Assembly: GCA_022766945.1 (NCBI GenBank)
Contig: JALEOU010000071.1
Location: forward strand, 1-64,000
Origin: Fusicatenibacter sp.
GTDB lineage: Bacteria; Bacillota; Clostridia; Lachnospirales; Lachnospiraceae
Direction of reading: 5' to 3'
Length of the DNA: 64,000 bases
This document shows positions 1 to 8,805 of this stretch, piece after piece (positions within the stretch are counted from its first letter, which is position 1; the number at the start of each line of letters is the position of its first letter). Below the pieces are notes generated by a model. That model was not told the origin of the DNA. It was given only the letters and a program-made list of their open reading frames with translations, and searched no databases. The translations under genes were made by a program, and so were the position numbers.

Positions 1-7
1 TTCATAA

Positions 8-80
8 GGAGCATTAGCTCAGTCGGTAGAGCACTTGACTTTTAATCAAGTTGTCCGGGGTTCGAATCCCCGATGCTTCA
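8..80 (+). tRNA. tRNA-Lys (anticodon TTT)
   Basis: Complete cloverleaf: acceptor GGAGCAT pairs with ATGCTTC (one G-T pair), D arm begins GCTC, anticodon stem CTTGA/TCAAG closes the loop CTTTTAA with anticodon TTT, and the T arm is CGGGG-TTCGAAT-CCCCG. The discriminator is A at 80. The 3' CCA is not encoded (TGA follows). The promoter lies outside the window or in the first seven bases. Confidence 0.97.
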
Positions 81-92
81 TGACTGTATGGG

Positions 93-129
93 CCGGGAAG
101 CCGCTTTACTATGCGGCTTTCCGGTTTTT
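93..129 (+). terminator. Intrinsic terminator after tRNA-Lys
   Basis: Stem CCGGGAAGCCGC pairs with GCGGCTTTCCGG around a 7-base loop, followed by TTTTT. It lies between the two tRNA genes, so tRNA-Leu may have its own promoter or depend on readthrough. Confidence 0.8.
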
Positions 130-150
130 ATATCAGATCACTTCCGGTAT

Positions 151-232
151 GCGGTTATGACGGAATTGGCAGACGTGCAGGATTTAGGTTCCTGTGCCTT
201 TCGGCGTGTGGGTTCGAGTCCCACTAACCGCA
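151..232 (+). tRNA. tRNA-Leu (anticodon TAG)
   Basis: Class II tRNA with a long variable arm. Acceptor GCGGTTA pairs with TAACCGC at 225-231, the anticodon stem CAGGA/TCCTG closes TTTAGGT (anticodon TAG, reads CUA/CUG), and the T arm carries GGTTCGAGTCC. Discriminator A at 232; CCA is not encoded (GCA follows). Confidence 0.96.
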
Positions 233-330
233 GCAGATAAAATGGAAGACATTTCCCGGCAGGAGACCTGCTGTCAGATTTTACATTCAAAGTTTATCCC
301 AAAATTTCAACAAAAAAAGGAATCGAACGT

Positions 331-1896
331 ATGACAAGAGAAAAATATGAATCTCTGTCCTTGAGTGTGCTGAAAGAATTGGCGAAGTCCAGAAAAATGA
401 AGGGTGTTTCCACACTTCGCAAAGAAGCTCTCATCGAACGCATGCTGGAGGAAGACAGTAAGCAAATGCAGTCATCACCGGTGGAAATTACTGGAAACGA
501 TGCGATGGAGACGGTCAGTGAGGAAACGGCCAAAAAGGAAAGAACAAAAAACGGAGCGCGGAAATTTCCCGCACAGAAATCTGCTGTTTCAAGATTTGAA
601 AACAGAGAAGTCCAGAAAATGGAAAGTATAAAACCAGAGATGGCAAAGCCAGAAACAACTGCCGACAGAGGAAGTGCGGACGCTGTAAAAGAAGAGGCTG
701 TTACGGTTGATACTGCGAAAAGGGAGCAGCTTTCGGGCGAAGAGAAAAAACCGGAAAGTGCTCCGTTGGACAGCGGGCGGGAAGCCTGCGGGATTCTGGA
801 AGTGATGCCTGACGGATTCGGATTTATTCGATCAGACAATTATATGCCTGGCGAAAATGACGTTTATGTTTCTCCGTCTCAGATCCGTCGCTTTGGGTTA
901 AAAACCGGTGATATCATCAGGGGAAATACCCGGGTGAAATCGCAGAATGAAAAGTTCAGTGCCCTTCTCTATGTCAAATCAGTGAACAACTTTTCCCCGG
1001 AATCGATGCAGCGCAGGGGGAATTTTGAAGACATGACGCCTGTCTTTCCGAACGAGAGACTGCGCCTTGAACGGCCGGGAGGAAGTCTTGCGATGCGCAT
1101 CGTAGATCTGGTAAGTCCGATCGGAAAAGGACAGCGCGGGATGATTGTTTCACCACCCAAAGCCGGAAAAACAACATTGCTCAAGGAGGCTGCAAAATCG
1201 ATTCTCAAGAACAGCCCGGAGATGCATCTGATTATTCTGCTGATTGATGAGCGTCCGGAGGAAGTTACAGATATCAAGGAAGCAATTCAGGGACCGAATG
1301 TGGAAGTGATCTACTCGACGTTTGATGAACTTCCTGAACATCATAAGAGAGTTTCGGAGATGGTAATTGAACGCGCAAAACGTCTGGTGGAACACAAAAA
1401 GGATGTTGCGATTTTCATTGACAGTATTACCAGACTGGCAAGAGCCTATAATCTGACGGTTCCGCCAAGCGGACGTACATTATCGGGCGGACTTGATCCT
1501 GCTGCGCTTCATATGCCGAAACGTTTTTTTGGCGCTGCAAGAAAAATGAGAGAAGGCGGAAGCCTGACGATTCTGGCAACCGCACTTGTGGATACCGGAA
1601 GTAAGATGGACGATGTGGTTTATGAGGAATTCAAGGGCACAGGCAATATGGAACTTGTGTTGGATCGCAAACTGCAGGAAAAACGTGTGTTCCCGGCGAT
1701 AGACATTGCAAAATCCGGAACCAGGCGGGAAGATCTTCTGCTTAGCGCAGACGAGCAGGAGGCAGTGTACAATATGAGAAAAGCGCTGAATGGATTAAAA
1801 TCGGACGAGGCGGTAGAGAATATTCTGAATTTGTTTGCGAGAACCAGAAATAACGGCGAACTAGTGCAGGTATTAAAAAAACAAAAAATAGTATAA
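331..1896 (+). CDS. rho: Transcription termination factor Rho
   Basis: Hexameric RNA-dependent ATPase that releases RNA polymerase from untranslated RNA. The 521-residue product has an N-terminal Rho_N helical region (about 1-40), a charged Lys/Glu-rich stretch (about 42-150) not found in the compact E. coli form, a cold-shock-like RNA-binding domain starting near [15 protein letters not shown], and a RecA-like ATPase core. The Walker A is at 275-282 (PPKAGKTT) and Walker B (FIDSI) near 360. Length exceeds the usual ~420 because of the N-terminal insertion. The ATG follows AAAAAAAGGAATCGAACGT, a weak ribosome binding site. It is followed by a separate rpmE promoter. The rho-rpmE order is common in clostridia. 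Confidence 0.97.
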   Translation: MTREKYESLSLSVLKELAKSRKMKGVSTLRKEALIERMLEEDSKQMQSSPVEITGNDAMETVSEETAKKERTKNGARKFPAQKSAVSRFENREVQKMESIKPEMAKPETTADRGSADAVKEEAVTVDTAKREQLSGEEKKPESAPLDSGREACGILEVMPDGFGFIRSDNYMPGENDVYVSPSQIRRFGLKTGDIIRGNTRVKSQNEKFSALLYVKSVNNFSPESMQRRGNFEDMTPVFPNERLRLERPGGSLAMRIVDLVSPIGKGQRGMIVSPPKAGKTTLLKEAAKSILKNSPEMHLIILLIDERPEEVTDIKEAIQGPNVEVIYSTFDELPEHHKRVSEMVIERAKRLVEHKKDVAIFIDSITRLARAYNLTVPPSGRTLSGGLDPAALHMPKRFFGAARKMREGGSLTILATALVDTGSKMDDVVYEEFKGTGNMELVLDRKLQEKRVFPAIDIAKSGTRREDLLLSADEQEAVYNMRKALNGLKSDEAVENILNLFARTRNNGELVQVLKKQKIV

Positions 1897-1899
1897 GAC

Positions 1900-1928
1900 T
1901 TGCATTTCCTCAAAAGGTGTGGTATAAT
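1900..1928 (+). promoter_or_regulatory. Sigma-A promoter for rpmE
   Basis: TTGCAT at 1900-1905 and TATAAT at 1923-1928 are separated by exactly 17 bases, just after the rho stop codon. A start near 1935 would give an mRNA leader of about 160 nt before rpmE. Confidence 0.75.
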
Positions 1929-1935
1929 CAAAAAG

Positions 1936-2093
1936 CTGTGCAAGGTTGATTACAACCTGTGAGATGAAATATTCGTTTCTGTTCAGAAACAGATCGTTAA
2001 TGTCGGGTCAGACCGGTAGGATGAGGATCTGTACCCCCGTGTATTCTGTACGAGAACGAGAAAATAATGTAAAGATAAGAAGAGGTGAATGAA
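1936..2093 (+). promoter_or_regulatory. Structured 5' leader of rpmE
   Basis: The leader can form successive hairpins: AGGTTG-ATTA-CAACCT (1943-1958), GTTTCTG-TT-CAGAAAC (1975-1990), and an outer pair CAGATC/GATCTG (1990-1995 with 2026-2031). Ribosomal protein L31 genes often carry autoregulatory leaders, and this may be one. The match is by position and structure only; no consensus comparison was possible. The end of the leader carries the ribosome binding site AGAGGTG. Confidence 0.45.
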
Positions 2094-2294
2094 ATGAAAG
2101 AAGGACTCCATCCGAAATACTATCAGGCAACTGTTACCTGCAACTGTGGCAATACATTCGTAACCGGTTCCACTAAGAAAGAGATCCATGTGGAAATCTG
2201 TTCCAAATGCCATCCGTTCTACACCGGACAGCAGAAAGCTACTGCAGCTCGTGGACGTATTGAGAAATTCAACAAGAAATACGGCATCAAATAA
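2094..2294 (+). CDS. rpmE: 50S ribosomal protein L31 (zinc-binding type)
   Basis: L31 of the large ribosomal subunit, 66 residues. It begins [20 protein letters not shown] and has two cysteine pairs, CNC and CSKC (C+ type), that bind zinc, followed by a basic tail ([13 protein letters not shown]). An in-frame GTG lies at 2085, but it sits inside the ribosome binding site AGAGGTG; the ATG at 2094 has a 6-base spacer and gives the family's normal N-terminus. It is transcribed from its own promoter. Confidence 0.97.
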   Translation: MKEGLHPKYYQATVTCNCGNTFVTGSTKKEIHVEICSKCHPFYTGQQKATAARGRIEKFNKKYGIK

Positions 2295-2315
2295 TTTGAA
2301 TGAAGCAAAAAAGTT

Positions 2316-2347
2316 TGGGTTGAGGTTGGAAAATCTCAACCCATTTT
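2316..2347 (+). terminator. Weak terminator after rpmE
   Basis: Perfect 9-bp stem TGGGTTGAG/CTCAACCCA with a 10-base loop and only four T afterwards. It may partly separate rpmE from the downstream DUF1385-prmC-prfA genes. Confidence 0.55.
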
Positions 2348-2416
2348 ACGTTATTATGTATGCGGGCAAAAGAACATCGGTCGTTCCGGAGTGATACCGA
2401 CAAGGAGGATAAGAGA

Positions 2417-3415
2417 ATGAAATCATCAAATATCGGCGGGCAGGCAGTGATGGAAGGAATTATGATGATGAACAAAGACCGTTATTCCGTCGCTGTGAGA
2501 AAACCGAATGGAGAAATCGAGGTCAAAGTGGAACCGCACAAACCGTTGACAAAGCATCAGGCGCTGCTGAGCATACCATTTCTGAGGGGCGTGTTCAGCT
2601 TTGCCGACTCGTTAATCACAGGAATGCGCTCTCTGATGTATTCCGCTTCCTTCTACGAGGAAGAGGAAGAGACAAATTCCAGAGAAATGACAGAGGAAGA
2701 ACTGCTGGCAACTCAGGCAAAAAAAGAAAAATCAGATAATCTGATGATGTATGCGACAGTCGTACTGTCTCTGGTTCTGGCGATTGGTATTTTTGTACTG
2801 CTCCCTTATTTTCTGGCAGATCTGCTTGGCAGAGCGGGTGTGTCACAAACGATCGTTGCCATTGCAGAAGCCGTGGGAAGAGTGCTTATTTTCCTTCTTT
2901 ATCTGGCGGCAATTTCACGTATGAAAGATATCCAAAGGGTTTTCATGTACCATGGAGCAGAGCATAAGTGTATCAATTGCATCGAGCACGGTCTGGAACT
3001 GAATGTGGAAAATGTGCTCAAAAGTTCCAGGGAGCATAAGCGCTGCGGAACCAGTTTTTTGATGTATGTGATTGTGATCAGTATCATCTTTTTTCTGTTT
3101 ATCAGAGTGGAATCTCCGGTGCTTCGGATTGTGGTGCGTTTGCTGTTGATTCCTGTGATTGCAGGCGTTGCATATGAAGTGATTCGTCTCGCAGGAAGAA
3201 GTGAAAATCGTTTGGTTCGTGCCATCAGCAAACCGGGTCTGCTGCTTCAGCGCATGACAACCAGAGAACCGGATGCTGCAATGGTGGAGGTAGCGATCTC
3301 TGCGGTAGAAGCCGTATTTGACTGGAAAGCCTATCTCGAAGAAAATTTCGGGTATAAATATGAAAAAGAGACGGAACAGACAGAGAAAACGACAGAGGAG
3401 ACGGAAGACAAATGA
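2417..3415 (+). CDS. DUF1385 family membrane protein (YqhQ-like)
   Basis: A 332-residue integral membrane protein of the DUF1385 family, function not established. The N-terminus (SSNIGGQAVMEGIMM) is typical of the family. Hydrophobic segments lie near 106-135, 145-165, 220-240 and 245-265, and a YHGAEHKCINCIEHG motif sits between them, with several Cys and His that could bind metal. The ATG at 2417 follows CAAGGAGGATAAGAGA; an upstream in-frame ATG at 2360 lacks such a site. It overlaps prmC by 4 nt (ATGA), which implies translational coupling. In many clostridia this gene stands beside prmC and prfA, but no mechanistic link is known. The C-terminus is acidic/Thr-rich. Confidence 0.85.
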   Translation: MKSSNIGGQAVMEGIMMMNKDRYSVAVRKPNGEIEVKVEPHKPLTKHQALLSIPFLRGVFSFADSLITGMRSLMYSASFYEEEEETNSREMTEEELLATQAKKEKSDNLMMYATVVLSLVLAIGIFVLLPYFLADLLGRAGVSQTIVAIAEAVGRVLIFLLYLAAISRMKDIQRVFMYHGAEHKCINCIEHGLELNVENVLKSSREHKRCGTSFLMYVIVISIIFFLFIRVESPVLRIVVRLLLIPVIAGVAYEVIRLAGRSENRLVRAISKPGLLLQRMTTREPDAAMVEVAISAVEAVFDWKAYLEENFGYKYEKETEQTEKTTEETEDK

Positions 3416-4260
3416 CGGACACCAACAGAAAAACCTTGAAATCCGTATTGGAATCCGGTATTCTGTATTTGCAGGAGTGTGGGATCGATGATGCCACAAG
3501 AGATGCCTGGCTGCTCATGGAGCATGTCAGCGGAATCGATCACAGTATTTATTATGCTCACAGCAGTGATGAGATGGATCCGGATCAGTATCGAAAATAC
3601 AGAGAATTGCTGGAAAAGCGGGGGATGCATATTCCACTTCAGTATCTGACTGGCAAAGCCTGGTTTTATGGGCTTTGTTTTCATGTGAATGAATCTGTGT
3701 TGATTCCGAGACAGGACACGGAGATTCTTGTGGAGGAAGCACTCCACCACCTGGAGAATGGCGACCGGGTACTGGATCTGTGTACCGGTTCCGGGTGTAT
3801 TCTGACTGCGATTTTACATGAAAAGCCAAAATGTACAGGCACAGGGGCAGATATTTCACCGGAAGCACTTCAGATAGCTGAAGAAAATGCAGCATATCTT
3901 GGCGAGAGGGTACATTTTGTGCAGAGCGATCTTTTTCTCGCACTGGAAGAGACCTATGATTTGATTGTGTCCAATCCACCTTACATCCGCACTCAGGTAA
4001 TAAAAGAATTGATGCCGGAAGTGAAGGACTATGAACCGCGTTTGGCCCTTGACGGGAAAGCGGACGGACTGCATTTCTACCGGAGAATTATCGCGGATGC
4101 CCATCGGTATCTGAGAGAAGGAGGTTATCTTTGTCTGGAGATTGGATATGATCAGGGGGAAGAAGTCCGAAAGTTGATGAATGCAGCCGGTTATTCGGAT
4201 GTCATTGTACAGAAAGATTTGGCCGGGCTGGATCGGGTGGTCTCCGGAAGGAGAGCCTAA
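3412..4260 (+). CDS. prmC: Release factor glutamine methyltransferase PrmC
   Basis: SAM-dependent N5-glutamine methyltransferase that modifies the GGQ glutamine of release factors RF1 and RF2. The 282-residue protein has the N-terminal helical domain, then the Rossmann methyltransferase fold with the SAM motif VLDLCTGSGCI (near 121-131) and the substrate-binding NPPY at 188-191. Its substrate gene prfA lies directly downstream, 32 nt away. The start overlaps the DUF1385 stop codon. Confidence 0.96.
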   Translation: MTDTNRKTLKSVLESGILYLQECGIDDATRDAWLLMEHVSGIDHSIYYAHSSDEMDPDQYRKYRELLEKRGMHIPLQYLTGKAWFYGLCFHVNESVLIPRQDTEILVEEALHHLENGDRVLDLCTGSGCILTAILHEKPKCTGTGADISPEALQIAEENAAYLGERVHFVQSDLFLALEETYDLIVSNPPYIRTQVIKELMPEVKDYEPRLALDGKADGLHFYRRIIADAHRYLREGGYLCLEIGYDQGEEVRKLMNAAGYSDVIVQKDLAGLDRVVSGRRA

Positions 4261-4292
4261 TGAGAGCAGGGAACAGATAAGGAGTAATGCAG

Positions 4293-5369
4293 ATGTTTGA
4301 TAAACTGGACGATATTCTGATGCGCCTCGAGGAGGTACTAAATCAGCTGAATGAACCGGGAGTAGCTAACGATCCGGCGAAATTCCAGAAGCTGATGAAA
4401 GAGCAGGCAGAGCTGCAGCCCATCGCAGATGCATATCAGGAATATAAAAATTGCAGAGAAACCATTGAGGACAGCCTCGCGATGCTGGAGGAAGAATCCG
4501 ACGAAGAAATGAGAGAGATGCTAAAAGAGGAACTTTCCGATGCAAAGAAGCGGGTGGAAGAATTGGAGCAGGAACTGAAGATTCTGCTGCTTCCGAAGGA
4601 TCCTAATGATGAGAAAAACGTAATTGTGGAGCTTCGCGCCGGTGCCGGCGGTGATGAGGCGGCTCTGTTTACAGCGGAGATTTACCGGATGTATGTAAAA
4701 TATGCGGAGAGCAGAGGCTGGAAGACAGAGATGATGAGTGTGGACGAAAACGGAATCGGCGGATTCAAGGATGCCACATTTATGATTAACGGTCAGGGAG
4801 CATACTCCCGAATGAAATATGAAAGCGGCACTCATCGGGTACAGCGTGTGCCTGAGACGGAGTCGGGCGGAAGGATTCACACTTCCACTATGACGGTTGC
4901 GATTATGCCGGAAGTGGACGATGTGGAGGTGCACATTGATCCCAATGAATATAAATTTGATGTGTTTCGTGCCTCAGGCAACGGCGGACAGTGTGTCAAT
5001 ACGACTGATTCCGCGGTGCGACTGACCCATTTTCCGACAGGAATTGTAATTTCCTGTCAGGATGAAAAATCACAGCTGAAAAATAAGGATAAGGCGTTGA
5101 AAATTCTGCGTGCACGTCTCTATGATCTGGAACAGCAGAAACAGCATGATGAACTGGCAGCCCTTCGGAAGAGCCAGGTAGGAACAGGGGATCGTTCCGA
5201 GAAAATCCGCACGTATAATTTCCCACAGGGAAGAGTGACGGATCACAGAATTAAGCTGACGCTATATAAACTGGACAATATCATGAACGGAGATCTGGAT
5301 GAAATTATAGACAGTCTGATTGCAGCAGATCAGGCTGCAAAGCTGAGCAGTATGCAGGAAGAAGAATAA
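4293..5369 (+). CDS. prfA: Peptide chain release factor 1
   Basis: RF1 recognises UAA and UAG stop codons and triggers peptide release. The 358-residue protein carries the codon-reading P-x-T motif as PET at 187-189 and the catalytic GGQ at 231-233. The flanking text [13 protein letters not shown] departs slightly from the more common SGAGGQHVN. An in-frame ATG at 4287 is only 2 nt from the ribosome binding site GGAG; the ATG at 4293 has an 8-nt spacer and was chosen. Together with prmC it forms a substrate-enzyme pair. Confidence 0.96.
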   Translation: MFDKLDDILMRLEEVLNQLNEPGVANDPAKFQKLMKEQAELQPIADAYQEYKNCRETIEDSLAMLEEESDEEMREMLKEELSDAKKRVEELEQELKILLLPKDPNDEKNVIVELRAGAGGDEAALFTAEIYRMYVKYAESRGWKTEMMSVDENGIGGFKDATFMINGQGAYSRMKYESGTHRVQRVPETESGGRIHTSTMTVAIMPEVDDVEVHIDPNEYKFDVFRASGNGGQCVNTTDSAVRLTHFPTGIVISCQDEKSQLKNKDKALKILRARLYDLEQQKQHDELAALRKSQVGTGDRSEKIRTYNFPQGRVTDHRIKLTLYKLDNIMNGDLDEIIDSLIAADQAAKLSSMQEEE

Positions 5370-5403
5370 ACGGTGACAGGTTCAAAAAAAGGAGAACAGG
5401 AGC

Positions 5404-6324
5404 ATGAAAAAGACGACATTGGTGATTATGGCAGCCGGTATCGGAAGCCGTTTTGGAAAAGGAATCAAGCAGCTCGAGCCGGTGGGTCCAAAGGGAGAGA
5501 TTATGATGGATTATTCCATTCACGACGCGCTGGAAGCCGGTTTTAATAAAGTGGTATTTATTATCCGCAGAGACCTGGAAAAGGATTTCCGGGAGATTAT
5601 CGGTAATCGAATCAGTGCTCTGACGGAAGTGGAATACGCATTTCAGGAGCTGGATGCACTTCCGGAAGGCTATACAAAACCGGAAGGCCGCACAAAACCA
5701 TGGGGAACCGGTCAGGCTGTGTTATCCTGTAAGGGAATTGTCAAAGAGCCGTTTGTCGTGATCAATGCAGATGATTATTACGGAAAAGACCCGTTTGTAA
5801 AACTGCATGAATATCTGATGGAGGAGCATCCCGTCGGCGATGTGATGCCGATTGGTATGGCAGGGTTTATTCTCAAAAATACGTTAAGTGACAATGGCGG
5901 AGTCACCAGGGGGATTTGCATTCTTGACGGGAAAGGCAGCCTGGCAGGCGTAAATGAGACAAAGAATATTATTAAGACAGATGAAGGAGCTGCTGTAGTA
6001 ACAGAAGAAGGTACAGTCATGCCAGTGGATCCCGCTTCCAATGTGTCGATGAATATGTGGGGACTACAGCCTGAATTTATTGATCTTCTTGAGAGTGGAT
6101 TTGTGGAATTCCTTTCCAATCAGAAGGAAGGAGATCTGAAAGGTGAATATCTGCTGCCGGTTTATATTAATGAACTTCTCAAGCAGGGAAAAGCACAGGT
6201 TCAGGTACTGCCGACAACTGCCGAATGGTTTGGCGTCACCTATCAGGAAGATAAGTCTTCTGTGGTACAGGCATTCAAAAGACTGATTGCCACGGGAGTT
6301 TACAGTGAAAAGTTATACGATTGA
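5404..6324 (+). CDS. Sugar-phosphate nucleotidyltransferase-like protein
   Basis: A 306-residue protein of the nucleotidyltransferase (GT-A-like) superfamily that makes NDP-sugars from sugar 1-phosphates. Visible features are the N-terminal nucleotide-binding loop MAAGIGSRFGKGIKQLEPVG, a GTGQAV motif near 102, and the metal-binding NADDYYG near 121. There is no C-terminal hexapeptide acetyltransferase, so it is not full GlmU. The substrate cannot be read from the sequence. Its position just upstream of glmM suggests amino-sugar or cell-envelope metabolism. The ribosome binding site is AAAGGAGAACAGGAGC before ATG 5404. Confidence 0.8.
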   Translation: MKKTTLVIMAAGIGSRFGKGIKQLEPVGPKGEIMMDYSIHDALEAGFNKVVFIIRRDLEKDFREIIGNRISALTEVEYAFQELDALPEGYTKPEGRTKPWGTGQAVLSCKGIVKEPFVVINADDYYGKDPFVKLHEYLMEEHPVGDVMPIGMAGFILKNTLSDNGGVTRGICILDGKGSLAGVNETKNIIKTDEGAAVVTEEGTVMPVDPASNVSMNMWGLQPEFIDLLESGFVEFLSNQKEGDLKGEYLLPVYINELLKQGKAQVQVLPTTAEWFGVTYQEDKSSVVQAFKRLIATGVYSEKLYD

Positions 6325-6388
6325 CAAGTGATTTTTCGGGAGGAAGCAGAGCATAAGCCGCCGTCCCGCTCAGGAAGGGAGTAATAAA

Positions 6389-7735
6389 ATGGGTAAATAT
6401 TTTGGAACAGATGGTTTTCGTGGGGAAGCAAATATTGATCTTACTGTTGAACATGCGTACAAAGTCGGAAGATTCCTTGGCTGGTATTTTGGCAGAGAAC
6501 ATAAAGCGCAGATTGTCATTGGAAAGGATACGAGACGTTCCAGTTATATGTTTGAGTATTCTCTGGTTGCAGGCCTTACAGCTTCCGGAGCGGATGCTTT
6601 TCTGCTTCATGTGACAACCACCCCCAGTGTTTCCTATGTTGTGCGTACGGAAAATTTTGACTGTGGAATCATGATTTCTGCCAGCCATAATCCGTTCTAT
6701 GACAATGGAATTAAGATCATTAACGGTGTCGGACAGAAACTGGAAGCTGAGATTGAGGCTAAGATTGAAGCGTATATTGATGAGGAGGGACCGAAGATTC
6801 CGTTTGCCACAAGAGAAGAAATCGGAAGAACTGTGGATTTTGCTGCAGGAAGAAACCGCTACATCGGTCATTTGATTTCGATTCCCACCCGTTCTTTTAA
6901 GAATATGAGAGTAGGTCTGGACTGTGCAAACGGCAGCGCATCTTCCATTGCCAAAAGCGTTTTTGATGCGGTAGGAGCCAAAACTTATGTCATCAACAAT
7001 GAACCGGATGGCACCAATATCAATAACGGATGCGGATCCACTCATATTGAAGCTTTGCAGAAGTTTGTCCGTGAAAAACACCTGGATGTGGGATTTGCCT
7101 ACGATGGAGATGCAGATCGATGCATCGCGGTGGATGAGATGGGAAATGTGGTTGACGGCGATCTGATTATGTATGTCTGCGGTAAGTACCTGAAAGAAGA
7201 AGGCAGACTGAATAATAACACCATCGTTACTACGATTATGTCAAATCTGGGTCTTTACAAGGCGTGTGACCGTGCAGGAATTCGCTATGAGAAAACAGCG
7301 GTCGGTGATAAGTATGTCTGTGAGAATATGATGGCAAACGGTCATTCTCTTGGCGGGGAACAATCCGGTCACATTATTTTCAGCAAACATGCTGCTACCG
7401 GAGATGGTATTCTGACATCCCTGATGGTGATGGAAGTTCTTATGGAAAGAAAACTTCCGCTGGGAGTCCTCGCGTCTGAGGTGACAATTTATCCGCAGCT
7501 TTTGAAAAATATCCGTGTGGAGAACAAAGCGGCAGTGAAAGCAAATCAGACGGTACAGGAAGAAATCGAAAAAGTTGCCAGAGCATTGGGAGATGACGGC
7601 AGAATTCTGGTAAGAGAAAGTGGAACAGAACCTGTCATCCGCGTTATGGTAGAAGCAGCAGATGATGCGATCTGTGAAAAATATGTAAACCAGGTGATTG
7701 ATGTCATGAAGCAGGAAGGGCTGACCATCGCATGA
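6389..7735 (+). CDS. glmM: Phosphoglucosamine mutase
   Basis: Interconverts glucosamine 6-phosphate and glucosamine 1-phosphate, the step leading to UDP-GlcNAc for peptidoglycan. The 448-residue product has all four domains of the alpha-D-phosphohexomutase family: the opening KYFGTDGFRG, the catalytic phosphoserine loop ISASHNP (Ser99), the Mg-binding DGDADR loop, the sugar-binding GGEQSGH loop and the phosphate-binding RESGTEP. FGTDGFRG with ISASHNP fits GlmM rather than phosphoglucomutase. Ribosome binding site is GGAAGGGAGTAATAAA. The stop codon overlaps the next gene's start (ATGA). Confidence 0.93.
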   Translation: MGKYFGTDGFRGEANIDLTVEHAYKVGRFLGWYFGREHKAQIVIGKDTRRSSYMFEYSLVAGLTASGADAFLLHVTTTPSVSYVVRTENFDCGIMISASHNPFYDNGIKIINGVGQKLEAEIEAKIEAYIDEEGPKIPFATREEIGRTVDFAAGRNRYIGHLISIPTRSFKNMRVGLDCANGSASSIAKSVFDAVGAKTYVINNEPDGTNINNGCGSTHIEALQKFVREKHLDVGFAYDGDADRCIAVDEMGNVVDGDLIMYVCGKYLKEEGRLNNNTIVTTIMSNLGLYKACDRAGIRYEKTAVGDKYVCENMMANGHSLGGEQSGHIIFSKHAATGDGILTSLMVMEVLMERKLPLGVLASEVTIYPQLLKNIRVENKAAVKANQTVQEEIEKVARALGDDGRILVRESGTEPVIRVMVEAADDAICEKYVNQVIDVMKQEGLTIA

Positions 7736-8769
7736 AGAAACCGCGGATCATAATGTTTTGCATGCTCCTTTGCCTGCTGATTGCAGGATGTGAGAACAGG
7801 GACTCTGAGCTGTATGAGCAGGGGATGGCTGCACTGGAAAAGGAAGATTACGTGACCTCAATAGCAATGTTTCAGGGTGCAGTGGAAGCAGGAGAGCGCC
7901 TTGCGGAAAGCTATCGCGGCAAAGGGATTGCTTATCTGAACAGTGGGGAATACGAGAAGGCGCTGGAAGCTTTTGAAAACAGCCTTTCTTCGATGAAGTA
8001 TCCGAATGACTCATTTTCCCGCGATGTGAAGCTGTATGAGGTGAAGGCGTGTATGAGTCTTGAGGCCCTGGATCAGGCGATCGGGATCTGTGATGAGATA
8101 CTTGAGGCAAAGGGAGATGCCGATGCCTTCTTTCTTCGGGGCAGAGCTTATTTCCTGAAAAAAGAATATGACCTGGCAAAGGCAGACTTCGACCAGGCGG
8201 TGAATCTGGAAGAGAACTATGCGATGTGTCTGGACATCTATGAACTGTACCAGGAAAGTGCCCTGAAGGCGGATGGGAACAGATACCTGGAGATGGCTGA
8301 GAAGATTGTTCCGGAAAATACAGCGGATGAATATGAGCTTGGATGTGTATACTATTATCTGGAAGATGATCAGAAAGCCGCGGAAATGCTGAATCGGGCA
8401 GTGGAAGGCGGCAGCGTTGAGGCGTTTATGCTGCTCGGGAGGATTTACCTGGATGATGGACGGACATCGGATGCGAAAGCGCTGTATCAGTCAGGACTTT
8501 CCGGGGAAGGATTTGAGGCAGCGGCAAACAATGGGCTTGCACTCTGTGCTTTGTCGGATGGGGATACTTCAGGTGCGCTCACCTATATTGATGAGGGACT
8601 TAAAACAGCTGATGAGAATATCAGAGAAGAGCTGCTGTTCAATCAGATTGTTGCCTATGAACAAAACCATGATTTTGCCCAGGCGAAAAACCTGATGAGT
8701 GTGTTCCTTAAGAGTTATCCGGAAAATGAGGAGGCAATCAGAGAGAATCAGTTTCTTCAGAGCAGATAA
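7732..8769 (+). CDS. TPR-repeat lipoprotein, unknown function
   Basis: A 345-residue protein with a lipoprotein signal peptide: Lys-rich start, hydrophobic core and lipobox LIAGC with lipidated Cys20, so it should be anchored on the outer membrane face. The rest is a chain of about seven to eight tetratricopeptide-like repeats (for example YRGKGIAYLNSGEYEKALEAF and FLRGRAYFLKKEYDLAKADF), which normally mediate protein contacts. It overlaps glmM by 4 nt and is probably co-transcribed with it. The partner is unknown. Confidence 0.88.
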   Translation: MKKPRIIMFCMLLCLLIAGCENRDSELYEQGMAALEKEDYVTSIAMFQGAVEAGERLAESYRGKGIAYLNSGEYEKALEAFENSLSSMKYPNDSFSRDVKLYEVKACMSLEALDQAIGICDEILEAKGDADAFFLRGRAYFLKKEYDLAKADFDQAVNLEENYAMCLDIYELYQESALKADGNRYLEMAEKIVPENTADEYELGCVYYYLEDDQKAAEMLNRAVEGGSVEAFMLLGRIYLDDGRTSDAKALYQSGLSGEGFEAAANNGLALCALSDGDTSGALTYIDEGLKTADENIREELLFNQIVAYEQNHDFAQAKNLMSVFLKSYPENEEAIRENQFLQSR

Positions 8770-8805
8770 AGTACAGCAGGTGCTGACCAAATTGGGAGAA
8801 GAAAG

